From 2-01-FULL-45-10 sp964450115 (GTDB taxonomy: Bacteria > Omnitrophota > Gorgyraeia > 2-01-FULL-45-10), in assembly GCA_964450115.1 (NCBI GenBank), contig CAYVCD010000001.1, positions 1 to 64,000 on the forward strand: a DNA stretch of 64,000 nucleotides. Reading direction: 5' to 3'. Position 1 is the stretch's first letter. Each line of letters begins with the position of its first letter. Under the pieces are notes generated by a model. The model was not told the origin of the DNA. It made no database searches and saw only the letters and a list, made by a program, of their open reading frames with translations. Made by a program: the position numbers and the translations under genes. Shown here piece by piece: positions 1-9,474 of this stretch.

Positions 1-2
1 AC

Positions 3-788
3 TCGAGCCCGCTTACGGGCCTGCCGAGCGGCCGTATCATAGAAGAGACGCTTAAGAACAAGATAGAGGCGGCCGAGAGCTTCGTGTTCGGATACATCGA
101 TATAGATAACTTCAAATACTTCAACGACGTATACGGATACTTAAAGGGCGACAAGGTGATATTGCAGACCGCCTATATGCTATACACCACCATAAAAGGA
201 TCCGGGAATAAGGGCGACTTCATAGGCCATATCGGCGGAGATGACTTTGTATTCATGACGTCGGTAGATAAGCATAAGGCCGTAAGTGAAAAGTTCATAT
301 CACTTTTCGACAGGCTGATACCCTTTCACTACTCTGTCGCGGATAGATCCAACGGATACATTGCCGCCAGGGACAGGACCCGCAAGACGAAGAATATCCC
401 GCTCATGAGCGTCTCTCTGGCATTGGTCATTAAGGACGGTTCTTCGGATATAAAGAGCGTCATAGAGGTCAATGAAAAGCTCTTCGAGATAAAGAGATAC
501 TTAAAGACCGTGGCGGGAAGCAAGTTCATGTCCGATAGGCGAAACCGTAAAGAGGGACTCTCCGGCCCCAGCATACATAAGAGGCCGGACCATTCAAAAG
601 ACCCCTATAAGCCGCTTGGCCAGGTCTTGATATCCAAGGGCAAGCTTTCTCAAGATCAGCTCGATGAGGGGCTTTCGATCCACTGGAAGCGCGGGGTAGT
701 ATTGGGCGAGGTATTAAAAGAGCTCGGTTTTATTACGGAAGACAACCTGTCCGAGGCTTTGAAGGCCAACGATTTGTATAAAGAGTGA
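3..788 (+). CDS. GGDEF-domain protein with C-terminal MshEN-like domain, 5' truncated
   Basis: The frame is open to the left edge, so the true start lies outside the window; a GTG at 84 is internal. The first residues (SPLTGLPSGR) are the usual opening of a GGDEF domain, followed by YIDIDNFKYFND and the signature GGDDF. In active diguanylate cyclases the fourth residue is normally Glu, so Asp here may lower activity. The I-site position reads NKGD instead of RxxD, so product inhibition is probably lost. The last ~55 residues (LGQVLISKGKLSQDQLDEGL and following) resemble the N-terminal MshEN/GSPII_E fold of type II secretion ATPases, compare the GspE protein at 46182. MshEN domains can bind c-di-GMP, so this could be a c-di-GMP enzyme or sensor. 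Only 23 bp separate it from the next signalling gene, suggesting an operon. Confidence 0.8.
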   Translation, partial: SSPLTGLPSGRIIEETLKNKIEAAESFVFGYIDIDNFKYFNDVYGYLKGDKVILQTAYMLYTTIKGSGNKGDFIGHIGGDDFVFMTSVDKHKAVSEKFISLFDRLIPFHYSVADRSNGYIAARDRTRKTKNIPLMSVSLALVIKDGSSDIKSVIEVNEKLFEIKRYLKTVAGSKFMSDRRNRKEGLSGPSIHKRPDHSKDPYKPLGQVLISKGKLSQDQLDEGLSIHWKRGVVLGEVLKELGFITEDNLSEALKANDLYKE

Positions 789-811
789 TTATATGGTAAG
801 ATTTATTGTAT

Positions 812-2917
812 ATGAGCGATAATAACATAAGGGTCCTGCTCGTAGAGGATAACAAGCTCGACGCCGACCTTATCCAGGGGATGCTGAAGGAGGCTAAAAA
901 GGCCGACTTTGTGGTGGAGGTCCGCAATACGCTTGAAAAATGCCTCGAACGGCTGGCAAAAGGTAATATAGATCTAGTCCTCCTCGATCTCACTCTTCCT
1001 GACAGCATCGGCCTCGACACATTCGGCAGAGTGCATGCGCACGCCCCTCTGGTGCCCATAATCGTCATCACAAGTTCTGCGGATGAGAATCAGGCGATGA
1101 TGGCTTTCGAAAAAGGCGCGCAGGAGTACCTTGTAAAAGAGCAACTGAATGTGGAGCTCACATCCAGGTCGATACGCTATGCCATCGGGCGCAACAAGGT
1201 CAGGGTGGAGCTGCATAGCGTGCAGGATCGGCTGGAGAAGATCAATAGTTGTTTTCTGGGATTCGGTGAAGACCCTCACGAGAACATCCGTAAGCTGACA
1301 TCCCTCTTCGGCGAAATGCTTGGCGCTACGTGCGCGCTCTACAACTGCCTTGACAGGGACGGGATGCTATGTTCCATGGGCCAGTGGCAGGTTCCCGCCG
1401 ACTATAAATCAAGAGATAATCCCGAGGGGCATATATGTTATGACGTTATAAAAGAGGGTGACGGCGAAGCCTTTATAGTGCGCGATCTTCAGCACACCAA
1501 ATACGCCGAAACCGACCCAAACGTCAAGCTCTATAAGCTCGAGACCTATATAGGATATCCCATTAAATGGAAGGGCGAGGTGATCGGATCGCTCTGCGCC
1601 GTTTACCAGAAAGACTTTGTGCCGAGTGCGGACGACATGAGGCTCGTAAGTATCATCGCCGCCGGAGTAGAGGTGGAGGAACGGCGCGCCCGCGCTGAAG
1701 ACGATCTGGTCAAGCTCAATAAAGACCTATTGACCACGAATAAAAAATTGAACCAGCTATCTTTGCGTGATCTACATACAGGATTGTACAATCACAGGTA
1801 TTTCGCCGAGATAATAGATGCGGAGTTCTACCGTGCCAAAAAATTATGCAGCTGCATGGCCGTGGTCATGCTTGATGTGGATTACTTTAAGTCTATCAAT
1901 GACATGTACGGCCATCAGCTCGGGGATGTTATATTAAAACAACTCGCTCAAAAACTAAAAAGCATGATGCGCCAATATGATGTTGTAGTAAGGTATGGCG
2001 GAGAGGAGTTTGTAATAATATCTCCGGGGACCGATCGGAATCATGCACTGCTGCTGGCGCAGAGAATACTTGAGGCGATCAGCCTGCACAATTTTGGCGA
2101 TACAAAGAGATCCGTTAAATTAAAGGTTAGCCTTGCCGTCGTCTCCTATCCGGAAGACAAGGTAAGGGACGCAATGGACTTGATAAAGCTGTCCGAGACT
2201 ATTCTTGCTAAGGCTAAGGAAGACGGGGGCAACAGGCTCTATTCGTCGCTGGATAAGAGGTTGACCTCCAAAAGCGCCCAACAGCAGAGCAAGAGCCCGG
2301 ACGTAGGCGTATTACAGAAGAGACTGGAGAGGCTTCATAAAGAGGCCAACGAAAGCCTCATAGAGTCGATATTCGCTTTTGCCAAGACGATCGAGGTCAA
2401 GGACCACTACACCGGGACGCATGTTGAGAGGACTGTGAAGTACGCCACCGATATAGCCAGGGCGCTCGATCTGTCGTCATCCGAAATAGAGATGGTGCGT
2501 CAGGCCGCCATGCTTCATGATCTTGGTAAGATAGGTATAAGCGAATCCGTATTGAATAAGAAGGAAAAGCTTACCGAGAAAGAGATAGAAGAGATAAGAA
2601 AGCATCCGAATATAGCGGCAGATATACTGAGGCCCATACACGTGCTTAACGCCATCATACCTTTCATACTTTATCACCATGAAAGGTGGGACGGTAAGGG
2701 CTATCCGACCAGGCTTAAGGGCGAAGAGATACCTCTGGGCGCCAGGATAGTGGCGATAGCGGATGTATATCAGGCGCTTACATCAAAGCGTCCTTACCGT
2801 CAAGCTTTCTCAAAGTCGAAGGCCCTGAATATGATAAAGGATGCCTCCGGCACCCAGTTCGACCCCCGCATAGTAAAGGTATTTCTCGATATAATAAAGA
2901 AAGATAAGAGCAGGTAG
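812..2917 (+). CDS. Response regulator with GAF, GGDEF and HD-GYP domains
   Basis: About 701 residues. Receiver domain at 6-122 with acidic pair E12/D13 and phosphoacceptor D59 (VLLDLTLPD); GAF domain at about 155-290; GGDEF domain with GGEEF at about 396-400 and an intact I-site RQYD just before it; HD-GYP domain at about 525-690 with HDLGK and HHERWDGKGYP. Both c-di-GMP synthesis and hydrolysis motifs look complete, so this is predicted to be a phosphorelay-controlled bifunctional c-di-GMP enzyme. A TTG at 806 extends the frame by two codons; ATG 812 is preferred. No histidine kinase is adjacent. A hairpin terminator follows. It probably sets the c-di-GMP level read by the riboswitch near 25553, but that link is inference. 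Confidence 0.93.
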   Translation: MSDNNIRVLLVEDNKLDADLIQGMLKEAKKADFVVEVRNTLEKCLERLAKGNIDLVLLDLTLPDSIGLDTFGRVHAHAPLVPIIVITSSADENQAMMAFEKGAQEYLVKEQLNVELTSRSIRYAIGRNKVRVELHSVQDRLEKINSCFLGFGEDPHENIRKLTSLFGEMLGATCALYNCLDRDGMLCSMGQWQVPADYKSRDNPEGHICYDVIKEGDGEAFIVRDLQHTKYAETDPNVKLYKLETYIGYPIKWKGEVIGSLCAVYQKDFVPSADDMRLVSIIAAGVEVEERRARAEDDLVKLNKDLLTTNKKLNQLSLRDLHTGLYNHRYFAEIIDAEFYRAKKLCSCMAVVMLDVDYFKSINDMYGHQLGDVILKQLAQKLKSMMRQYDVVVRYGGEEFVIISPGTDRNHALLLAQRILEAISLHNFGDTKRSVKLKVSLAVVSYPEDKVRDAMDLIKLSETILAKAKEDGGNRLYSSLDKRLTSKSAQQQSKSPDVGVLQKRLERLHKEANESLIESIFAFAKTIEVKDHYTGTHVERTVKYATDIARALDLSSSEIEMVRQAAMLHDLGKIGISESVLNKKEKLTEKEIEEIRKHPNIAADILRPIHVLNAIIPFILYHHERWDGKGYPTRLKGEEIPLGARIVAIADVYQALTSKRPYRQAFSKSKALNMIKDASGTQFDPRIVKVFLDIIKKDKSR

Positions 2918-2939
2918 TTTTTATTAAGTAGTTGGATGA

Positions 2940-2972
2940 GTAGCCCAGGCTTAAGCCTGGGCTACTTTTTTG
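2940..2972 (+). terminator. Perfect 26-bp palindrome followed by T-run
   Basis: Positions 2940-2965 form an uninterrupted palindrome (arms GTAGCCCAGGC and complement around a TTAA centre) followed by TTTTTTT. It sits 22 bp after the HD-GYP stop and can end that transcript. A sister palindrome of the same length and layout lies at 47869-47894, so it is also a copy of a repeat family. Confidence 0.75.
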
Positions 2973-2981
2973 TATACACCC

Positions 2982-3010
2982 TTGACAGAGCGCATTTCTG
3001 ATGGTATATT
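2982..3010 (+). promoter_or_regulatory. Sigma70-type promoter of the efflux operon
   Basis: Perfect -35 TTGACA (2982-2987), 17-bp spacer and -10 TATATT (3005-3010), placing transcription start near 3016-3018, directly ahead of the marR-type gene and its palindromic operator. Confidence 0.8.
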
Positions 3011-3018
3011 TAATTAGG

Positions 3019-3045
3019 TTGATAGTTAACTATATTGACTATTAA
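3019..3045 (+). promoter_or_regulatory. Imperfect palindrome, probable MarR operator
   Basis: A 27-bp imperfect inverted repeat with half-site TTRATAGTYAA lies right at the predicted transcription start and ahead of the Shine-Dalgarno AAGGAG (3044-3049). Its core 3022-3033 (ATAGTTAACTAT) is a perfect palindrome. Position and symmetry fit autorepression by the MarR protein encoded next. Confidence 0.6.
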
Positions 3046-3056
3046 GGAGATTAAAT

Positions 3057-3509
3057 ATGCCAGATCTTACGCTTTCCGATTTCGCAGAGAGAATAGAAGA
3101 TGTCATGCCCACCGTAATGAGGGGTTTTGCCAAGATGCAGACCAACGAGCTCTTCAAAGGCAAGATCACCCTGCCGCAATTCTTCATCTTAAACCATCTT
3201 GATAAGCACGGTGAATCGAAGATGAATGAATTGGCAAAGGTCATGGATGTTACGACGGCTGCCGTCACCGGTATAGTCGACAGGCTTGTGCGATGCGGTT
3301 ATATAGAGCGTTCCTATGACCCCAGGGACAGGCGCGTTATAAATATCGGGCTCACCCATAAAGGATCGGACCTGGTGAAGAGGATCGGCCGCCAGAGGAA
3401 GGAAGTCACTTCCGAAGTATTCAGTAAGATCTCTAAAGAAGAGCGCGAGAGTTATCTGGCCATAATGCTGCATATACGTGATGTGCTGACGGAAGAGAGT
3501 AAGAATTAA
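3057..3509 (+). CDS. MarR-family transcriptional regulator
   Basis: 150 residues, the usual MarR length. The winged-helix core is visible: KMNELAKVMDVTTAAVTGIV recognition helix region followed by the wing with the DPRDRR signature and INIGLTHKG. Start ATG 3057 has an AAGGAG Shine-Dalgarno. It opens an operon with outer-membrane, adaptor and inner-membrane efflux genes, so it probably represses the pump until a small ligand or drug binds. A palindromic candidate operator overlaps its own promoter. Confidence 0.93.
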   Translation: MPDLTLSDFAERIEDVMPTVMRGFAKMQTNELFKGKITLPQFFILNHLDKHGESKMNELAKVMDVTTAAVTGIVDRLVRCGYIERSYDPRDRRVINIGLTHKGSDLVKRIGRQRKEVTSEVFSKISKEERESYLAIMLHIRDVLTEESKN

Positions 3510-3520
3510 AGAGAGCGAAT

Positions 3521-5056
3521 ATGAATAGATCTATTTTAACTATAATGGTGGTATCGGCGGTCTTGTTTTGCAGCATCGTGAACGCCGAAGAGGTAAGCTA
3601 TTTTGATAAAGATGCCTATATAGCTTCCGCGCAATATCCCGAAACCCTCGAGCTTGCCATGGTAGACTGTATCGCGATGGCGCTTAGGAGCAATTCCGAG
3701 ATCAGCATAAAGAGGATCACGCCTTACATAGAGGATAATAATGTACTGATACAGAAGTCGCGCTTCGAGCCGCATTTCACATTTGACGGATCCGTAAGCG
3801 AATCTATTGAACAGGATCCGGACACTCTTTTGGATGCCAATGTATTGAAGACGAGGATCGGACTATTCGATTTCGGGTACAACCAGAAGTTCACGACCGG
3901 CGCCGACCTGGAGCTAGATTTTTTTAATACAAGATCTACCTCCAATTCGCCGGTATTCATACCGAATCCCGCCTATGAATCCGAGGCCCAAGTCACGATA
4001 ACCCAGCCCCTATTAAAGGGCGGGGGAGTGGCGGTGAATACGGCCGATTTTCGCATAGCGAAGAATAATAAGCTGAAGTCTGTTCAGGATTTCAAGACGG
4101 AGGTCATACGCGTCCTGACCAATGTCAAAAAAGCCTACTACGATTTTCAATACAGCCGCGAGCAGTATATAGTGGCGCAAAAATCATTGAACAGGGTGGA
4201 AGATCTGCACAGGATAAATAAAGAGAAGTACGCCAAAGGCCTGGCCAGCGATATAGATATCATAGGATCGGAGGCCGAAGTCGCGCGTATACGGCAGTTG
4301 CTGTACGAAGCGGAAGCCATAATGAAGCTTGCTGAAGACAATCTCAAACTTATAACAAACTTAGTCGACGATCCCGCCCTCTGGAATGCCCGCATAGTCC
4401 TTTTGGAGGGGCTCGGCTATGAGAAGCGAGCTGTGGATCTGCCCGAAGCCATAAGGACGGCTTTTATCTACAGGCCCGATTACGAAGCCGCTAAGATAGA
4501 CCTGCGCAACAGGGATATCGCCATAGTAGTTACCACCAACGGCATGCTTCCGACAATAAATTTACTGGCTAGTTTCGGATTGAACGGCCTCGACGCTATA
4601 TATGCCAAAGACCTGGCGAACGTGGGAGGGGGCAAGTACAATAATTGGACGGTGGGCTTCAACGTCGATGTGCCTTTGATAGGAGATGAGAATAGAGGTA
4701 AATACGAAAAATCCAAATCTGAAAAAGAGCAGGCTCTTCTCGCGTTCCAGAGGCTGGAGCAGAAGATAATCCTCGATGTCAGGAATGTTGTGAGGGACAT
4801 CGACATCAATTATAGGAAGCTTGAAGCGAGCAAGATAAGCAAAGAGTCCGAAGACCTAAACTACACCGCCCAGGAGCTGCGTTTTACGGCGGGCCTGGTA
4901 TCGACCCTCGACATAGTAATATACCAGGAGAGGCTGGCCAGGGCCGAAGTGAGCTATATAAAAAGTATTATAGATTATAACGTTTCTCTGATAGAATTAT
5001 CGAGAGCGCAGGGCACCATGCTTTTTGATGACAACATAACTTTAGAGGAGAGTTAG
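3521..5056 (+). CDS. TolC-like outer-membrane efflux protein
   Basis: 511 residues with signal peptide (cleavage near VNA-EE at about 23). Two outer-membrane-efflux repeats are recognisable: long coiled-coil helices (YYDFQYSREQYIVAQKSLNR; LNYTAQELRFTAGLVSTLDI) alternating with strand segments, the pattern of the TolC alpha-barrel. It begins 11 bp after the MarR gene and is followed 6 bp later by the adaptor, so it supplies the outer-membrane duct of a tripartite pump. Substrate unknown. Confidence 0.9.
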   Translation: MNRSILTIMVVSAVLFCSIVNAEEVSYFDKDAYIASAQYPETLELAMVDCIAMALRSNSEISIKRITPYIEDNNVLIQKSRFEPHFTFDGSVSESIEQDPDTLLDANVLKTRIGLFDFGYNQKFTTGADLELDFFNTRSTSNSPVFIPNPAYESEAQVTITQPLLKGGGVAVNTADFRIAKNNKLKSVQDFKTEVIRVLTNVKKAYYDFQYSREQYIVAQKSLNRVEDLHRINKEKYAKGLASDIDIIGSEAEVARIRQLLYEAEAIMKLAEDNLKLITNLVDDPALWNARIVLLEGLGYEKRAVDLPEAIRTAFIYRPDYEAAKIDLRNRDIAIVVTTNGMLPTINLLASFGLNGLDAIYAKDLANVGGGKYNNWTVGFNVDVPLIGDENRGKYEKSKSEKEQALLAFQRLEQKIILDVRNVVRDIDINYRKLEASKISKESEDLNYTAQELRFTAGLVSTLDIVIYQERLARAEVSYIKSIIDYNVSLIELSRAQGTMLFDDNITLEES

Positions 5057-5062
5057 TCAAAA

Positions 5063-5938
5063 ATGAAAAAGATCACCGCATTCATATTATTCTTTATGGT
5101 CTGCGCGCTCATCACGGGATGCGGGGCAAATAAAGATAAGACCAAATATAAAGAAGAGCCGATCCCCGTAAAGATCATGAAGGTGAAAGCCCAGGATCTC
5201 GATAAGACGCTCGAATATGTGGGCAATATCATGGGAGAAGATGAAGCCCAGGTATACCCTAAGGTGAGCGGCAAGATAATAGAGAAAGTAAATAGAGAAG
5301 GAGACCACGTATCAAAAGGGGATGTCATAGCTTATATAGACCGGGATGAGGTAGGGTTGAAGTTCGAAAAAGCCCCCGTCGAGAGCCCTCTGACGGGCGT
5401 GGTCGGAAGGGTCTATGTTGACATAGGTTCAAGCGTGAACACCACTACCCCGATAGCGCTGATAGCCAATCTGGACCGCGCGGAGATACATCTCGATATT
5501 CCGGAAAAATATCTGCCGAAGATCTCGATCGGTCAAGAAGCCGATATTACGGTGGATGCCTATCCCAACGAGAAGTTCTTGGGTAAAGTTACCATGATAA
5601 GTCCTATAGTGGATCTCCAGACGCGCGCGGCGCCCATAGAGATAAAGATAAAGAATGCCGATCACAGGCTTCAGTCCGGTTCGTTCGCCAAGGTGAAGCT
5701 GGTCATAGAGGAGCAAAAGAATGTACCCGTTATATTTAAAGAGGCTATAATAGGAAGAGGCGCAAATACATATGTATACATAGTGGATGGCAAGAGAGCG
5801 TTCTTGAAGAAAGTTATCTTAGGGATACGTCAGGGCCCTTACTATGGGGTTGAAAGCGGCGTTAAGGTCGGCGACAGCGTAGTTATAGTGGGTCAGCAGC
5901 GGTTGCGTGACGGATGCCTGGTAGAGCCGGAAGAGTAG
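5063..5938 (+). CDS. RND efflux periplasmic adaptor, lipoprotein
   Basis: 291 residues with a lipoprotein signal (lipobox LITGC, Cys at 20). The barrel-sandwich segments typical of HlyD/AcrA adaptors are present (VYPKVSGKIIEKVNREGDHV and APVESPLTGVVGRVYVDIGS), but the alpha-hairpin between them is almost absent, making a short adaptor. The beta-barrel and membrane-proximal domains follow. Lies between the TolC and RND genes, spacing 6 and 10 bp. Confidence 0.9.
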   Translation: MKKITAFILFFMVCALITGCGANKDKTKYKEEPIPVKIMKVKAQDLDKTLEYVGNIMGEDEAQVYPKVSGKIIEKVNREGDHVSKGDVIAYIDRDEVGLKFEKAPVESPLTGVVGRVYVDIGSSVNTTTPIALIANLDRAEIHLDIPEKYLPKISIGQEADITVDAYPNEKFLGKVTMISPIVDLQTRAAPIEIKIKNADHRLQSGSFAKVKLVIEEQKNVPVIFKEAIIGRGANTYVYIVDGKRAFLKKVILGIRQGPYYGVESGVKVGDSVVIVGQQRLRDGCLVEPEE

Positions 5939-5948
5939 AGGTATATAG

Positions 5949-8900
5949 GTGAATTTTCCAGAATTTGGAGTAAAGAAGCCCGTAACAAACCTGATGATAT
6001 TCTCTTGTATCATCATCATAGCTTTTTACGGCATTTCAAAGCTCGGCGTCGATATGATGCCTGAGATAGAGCCTCCCTCTATAACGGTCGTCTCCTCCTA
6101 TCCGGGCGCGAGCCCTGACGATGTTGAGATAAAGGTGACAGAGCCTCTCGAGAACCAGTTGGCAACCACCCCGGGCCTTGAGAAGATCACGTCGCGTTCA
6201 TCCGAGGGCTCATCGATAGTAAGCCTGAAATTTAAATGGGGCACCAACCTTGACGAAGCTTCAAACGACATACGCGACCGTATAGAGCTGACTAAACGTT
6301 ACCTGCCCGATATCCCTGATGAGATGGATAATCCTTTCATATTCAAATTCAATACGGCCAACATCCCGATAATATATATGGGTATAACAGCCGAGCAGAG
6401 CTACCCGGAGCTTTATGACATCATAGACAAGAGAGTCGGCGATTCGCTGAAGCAGCTTACCGGCGTCGGCACCGTACAGCTTATAGGAGGTATGGAGCGC
6501 CAGATAAATATCTGGATAGACAGAGAGCGTCTTGAGGGTTACGGATTCTCGATCATGGATATACAGAATACTCTGAAGCAGGAGAATATCACCCAGCCTC
6601 TGGGGAGCATAAAGAGCGGGCTTACAGATTATATGTTGAGGCTTCCGGGTGAGTTCGCAGAGCCCGAAGAGATGAATCTTGTCATACTGGGGCAGCGCAA
6701 TAATAAGTTTGTATATCTGAAGGATGTCGCTAAGGTAGAAGATAGTTTCAGGGAGATAACCACCATCATGAGGATGAATAGACAACCTTCCATGATGATG
6801 ATGGTGCAGAAGCAGGCGGGGACGAATACCGTTGAGGTCTCTCGCGCCGTAAAGAATAGACTGAAAGAGATCCAAAAGACTCTTCCTTCGGACATAAAGA
6901 TGCATACGATCTTTGACACGTCCCTGGATATCATAAACGCTATAAACTCGCTTAAAACGTCCTTATGGATCGGTATAATACTGGTAGTGCTGGTCGTATG
7001 GTTCTTCCTGAGGCAATTCTTCGGAAGCCTTATCATAGCTCTGTCGATACCGTTCTCGCTCTTAATAGCTTTTATATACCTCTTCATAAGCGGTAAGACG
7101 ATAAACATAATAGGCCTTTCATCGCTAGCTATAGCGTGCGGCATGGTAGTGGATAACGCTATAGTGGTGGTGGATAATATTTACAGACATCTGGAAAAGG
7201 GACAGAGGCCTAACGAGGCGGCCATCTTTGGGACTCAGGAGATATTTCTGTCTATAGGAGCGTCCACGCTTACCACGGTGGTCGTATTTTTACCGATGTT
7301 ATTAGTTTCGGGAGTAGTCGGTATCATGTTCGGGGAGCTGGCGATGATAGTGACTGTCACATTGCTCGCATCACTCTTCACTGCGGCGACTTTCACACCG
7401 ATGCTCTGCGCCAGATGGCTGCGCGTTAGAGACAAAAGCGCCATATCCTCGAAGGGCAGATTTGGAGACCTGCTAAACAAATTCTATGACATATCGGAAA
7501 GCTGGTTCAGGTCATGGGAAGATTGGTACGCAAGATCTCTGGCGTGGAGCCTTAAGAATAAGAAGATAATAATATTCGGGTTTCTCTCGATCTTTGTATT
7601 GAGCCTATTTTCGATCCGTTTTATAGGCACTGAGTTCATGCCGGAAGAGGACTCCGGTGATATCCGTATTACCATAGAACTGCCCGTTGGAACGAGGATG
7701 GAGGAGACCGATAAGGTAGCCAAGAAGGTGGAGGATATCTTCGAGAGAATAGCTCCGGAATCTAAAACGATGTATGTAAGGAGCGGGGAATCGACACGCG
7801 GATTGGGCCGTATATTCGGCGGCGCATCAGGAACGCACGTGGTGAGCGCCGGCGCAAAGTTGGTATCGAAGAATGAAAGGAAGCGTTCGGTAACAGAGGT
7901 CGGACAGGCTTTAAGAAAAGAGATAAAGAAGATCCCCGGAGTCATAAAGGCCGACGTTTCGACCGGCAACCCTATAGGCCGGATGATAACAGGAGGCGGC
8001 GGCAAAGCTATCCAGGTGGAGATAATAGGACACTCTTTCGAAGATACAAACGCTTTTGCGGAGAAGTTAAAGACCATGATGGAGACGATACCCGGGGTCG
8101 TAGACGCCAGCGTATCCAGGGATATAAGCCTTCCGGAATTAAAGATAGAGGTGGATAGAGAGAAGGCCACGTCGCTAGGGCTTACGATGAATACTATAGC
8201 TTCAAGCGTCAAAACTTTTATAGAAGGCGCTACGGCTACCAAGTATAGAGAGAAGGGTAAGACTTACGATATATATGTTAGGCTTCAGGAGTCCTCCAGG
8301 ACCAAGATAGAGGATATCGAGAGCCTCTCTATAGTCTCGCCCCTTACCAGGAAGCAGATAAAACTGATAAATGTCGCTAAAGTCTATGAGATAAAAGGGC
8401 CCATCCGCATTGAGCGCATGAATAGAGAGAGAGTTGTAAGGGTAGAGAGCAATGTATACAAGAGATCGCCCGGCAAAGTAATAGAAGATATTAAAGCAGG
8501 CTTAAAGAAACTCACATTACCGTCCGATACCATGGTCAATTTCGGCGGAGAAGCCGAGGAGCAGGGGAAGGCGTTCATGGACCTGACGCTTCTTTTGGTC
8601 CTGGGCATCATACTGGTCTACATGGTAATGGCGGCGCAGTTCGAGTCGCTGATAGATCCGTTAATAGTCATGTTCTCCGTGCCATTCACTTTCACCGGAG
8701 TATTGCTCGGATTTTTGATCACCCGCACGACACTCAGCGTAACAACATTTCTAGGTATGGTAATGTTGATGGGCATAGTCGTGAATAACGCCATAGTACT
8801 GATAAGCTACATATCGATATTGCGCCAGAGGGGGTATTCCATGATCGAGGCCGTGACCTTGGGTGGAAAAGACAGATTAAGGCCCGTTCTCATGACGACT

Positions 8901-9089
8901 ATCACGACCCTGGCAGGACTTCTGCCCATGGCGCTTTCGCGTGGTGAAGGTTCGGAGACGTGGCAGCCCCTCGGAATAACGATGATAAGCGGGCTCACGC
9001 TATCCACTCTTATAACTATGATATTTGTACCTACGCTGTATGCGGCGGTCGAGGGCCGTATGAAGAAGAAGGTAGAGGTTAAGCCATGA
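5949..9089 (+). CDS. RND-family (HAE1-type) inner-membrane efflux pump
   Basis: 1046 residues, full AcrB-like length with twelve predicted membrane segments and two large periplasmic loops. GTG start at 5949 preceded by AGAGGT. TM4 carries GMVVDNAIVVVDN, keeping the first of the two Asp of the AcrB proton relay while the second is Asn; TM10 reads GIVVNNAIVLI, lacking the AcrB Lys. This variant is common in RND pumps outside Proteobacteria, so the pump is probably functional with a different relay. Proton-driven export of hydrophobic compounds is expected. Its last codon overlaps the next gene (ATGA). Confidence 0.94.
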   Translation: MNFPEFGVKKPVTNLMIFSCIIIIAFYGISKLGVDMMPEIEPPSITVVSSYPGASPDDVEIKVTEPLENQLATTPGLEKITSRSSEGSSIVSLKFKWGTNLDEASNDIRDRIELTKRYLPDIPDEMDNPFIFKFNTANIPIIYMGITAEQSYPELYDIIDKRVGDSLKQLTGVGTVQLIGGMERQINIWIDRERLEGYGFSIMDIQNTLKQENITQPLGSIKSGLTDYMLRLPGEFAEPEEMNLVILGQRNNKFVYLKDVAKVEDSFREITTIMRMNRQPSMMMMVQKQAGTNTVEVSRAVKNRLKEIQKTLPSDIKMHTIFDTSLDIINAINSLKTSLWIGIILVVLVVWFFLRQFFGSLIIALSIPFSLLIAFIYLFISGKTINIIGLSSLAIACGMVVDNAIVVVDNIYRHLEKGQRPNEAAIFGTQEIFLSIGASTLTTVVVFLPMLLVSGVVGIMFGELAMIVTVTLLASLFTAATFTPMLCARWLRVRDKSAISSKGRFGDLLNKFYDISESWFRSWEDWYARSLAWSLKNKKIIIFGFLSIFVLSLFSIRFIGTEFMPEEDSGDIRITIELPVGTRMEETDKVAKKVEDIFERIAPESKTMYVRSGESTRGLGRIFGGASGTHVVSAGAKLVSKNERKRSVTEVGQALRKEIKKIPGVIKADVSTGNPIGRMITGGGGKAIQVEIIGHSFEDTNAFAEKLKTMMETIPGVVDASVSRDISLPELKIEVDREKATSLGLTMNTIASSVKTFIEGATATKYREKGKTYDIYVRLQESSRTKIEDIESLSIVSPLTRKQIKLINVAKVYEIKGPIRIERMNRERVVRVESNVYKRSPGKVIEDIKAGLKKLTLPSDTMVNFGGEAEEQGKAFMDLTLLLVLGIILVYMVMAAQFESLIDPLIVMFSVPFTFTGVLLGFLITRTTLSVTTFLGMVMLMGIVVNNAIVLISYISILRQRGYSMIEAVTLGGKDRLRPVLMTTITTLAGLLPMALSRGEGSETWQPLGITMISGLTLSTLITMIFVPTLYAAVEGRMKKKVEVKP

Positions 9090-9376
9090 AGATGGTCATG
9101 ATATCGTATAACGAGGCAGTCGAGGTCGAGGTCATGGGATCTCTTACCGAATGCGCTCTAAAGAATTACACAAAGATAACGGATACATACGGCAGCGGTT
9201 TGACTTCGGGCACGCACCTGGGCAACGATATATGGCCCGGAAAGAACTGCATACTTTATGTTGCATGCGAAGATAAAGAGGCGAAGCAATTGTTGGCCTG
9301 CATAAAAGAACTGCGCAAGACCATCGGCAAGGAAGGTTTGAAGGCATTCCTTTTGCCGCTCGAGGATATGACATAG
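9086..9376 (+). CDS. PII-like RND-transporter-associated protein (PG0541-like)
   Basis: 96 residues, starting within the RND stop (ATGA overlap), so translationally coupled. The sequence looks like a small PII/ferredoxin-fold protein (VMISYNEAVEVEVMGSLTEC at the start, CILYVACEDKEAKQLLACIK in the second half) and fits the PG0541 family that accompanies RND pumps. A regulatory or allosteric role on the pump is plausible but not proven. It lacks a signal peptide and would act in the cytoplasm. Confidence 0.7.
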   Translation: MKMVMISYNEAVEVEVMGSLTECALKNYTKITDTYGSGLTSGTHLGNDIWPGKNCILYVACEDKEAKQLLACIKELRKTIGKEGLKAFLLPLEDMT

Positions 9377-9378
9377 CT

Positions 9379-9447
9379 GTGTCATACCCGCGAAAGCGGG
9401 TATCCATACATCAGCATTGTTTGGATTCCCGCTTGCGCGGGAATGAC
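9379..9447. repeat. Pair of inverted CCCGCG-type palindromic repeats
   Basis: Two hairpin repeats in opposite orientation: 9380-9406 (core CCCGCGAAAGCGGG) and 9421-9447 (core CCCGCTTGCGCGGG), each ending in GTCAT or its complement. Together they form a 68-bp inverted-repeat unit between the PII-like gene and greA. Related copies occur at 11122-11149 and 40369-40448. They create an open frame that falsely extends greA. Confidence 0.8.
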
Positions 9448-9474
9448 AGTAATAATGAAAATGGAGGACTTTTG

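Noticed and set aside
6261..6905. 214-residue reverse-strand ORF
   Set aside because: Antisense shadow of the RND pump gene with no recognisable domain or start signal.
7484..8242. 252-residue reverse-strand ORF
   Set aside because: Lies wholly inside the RND pump gene; composition is that of an antisense shadow.
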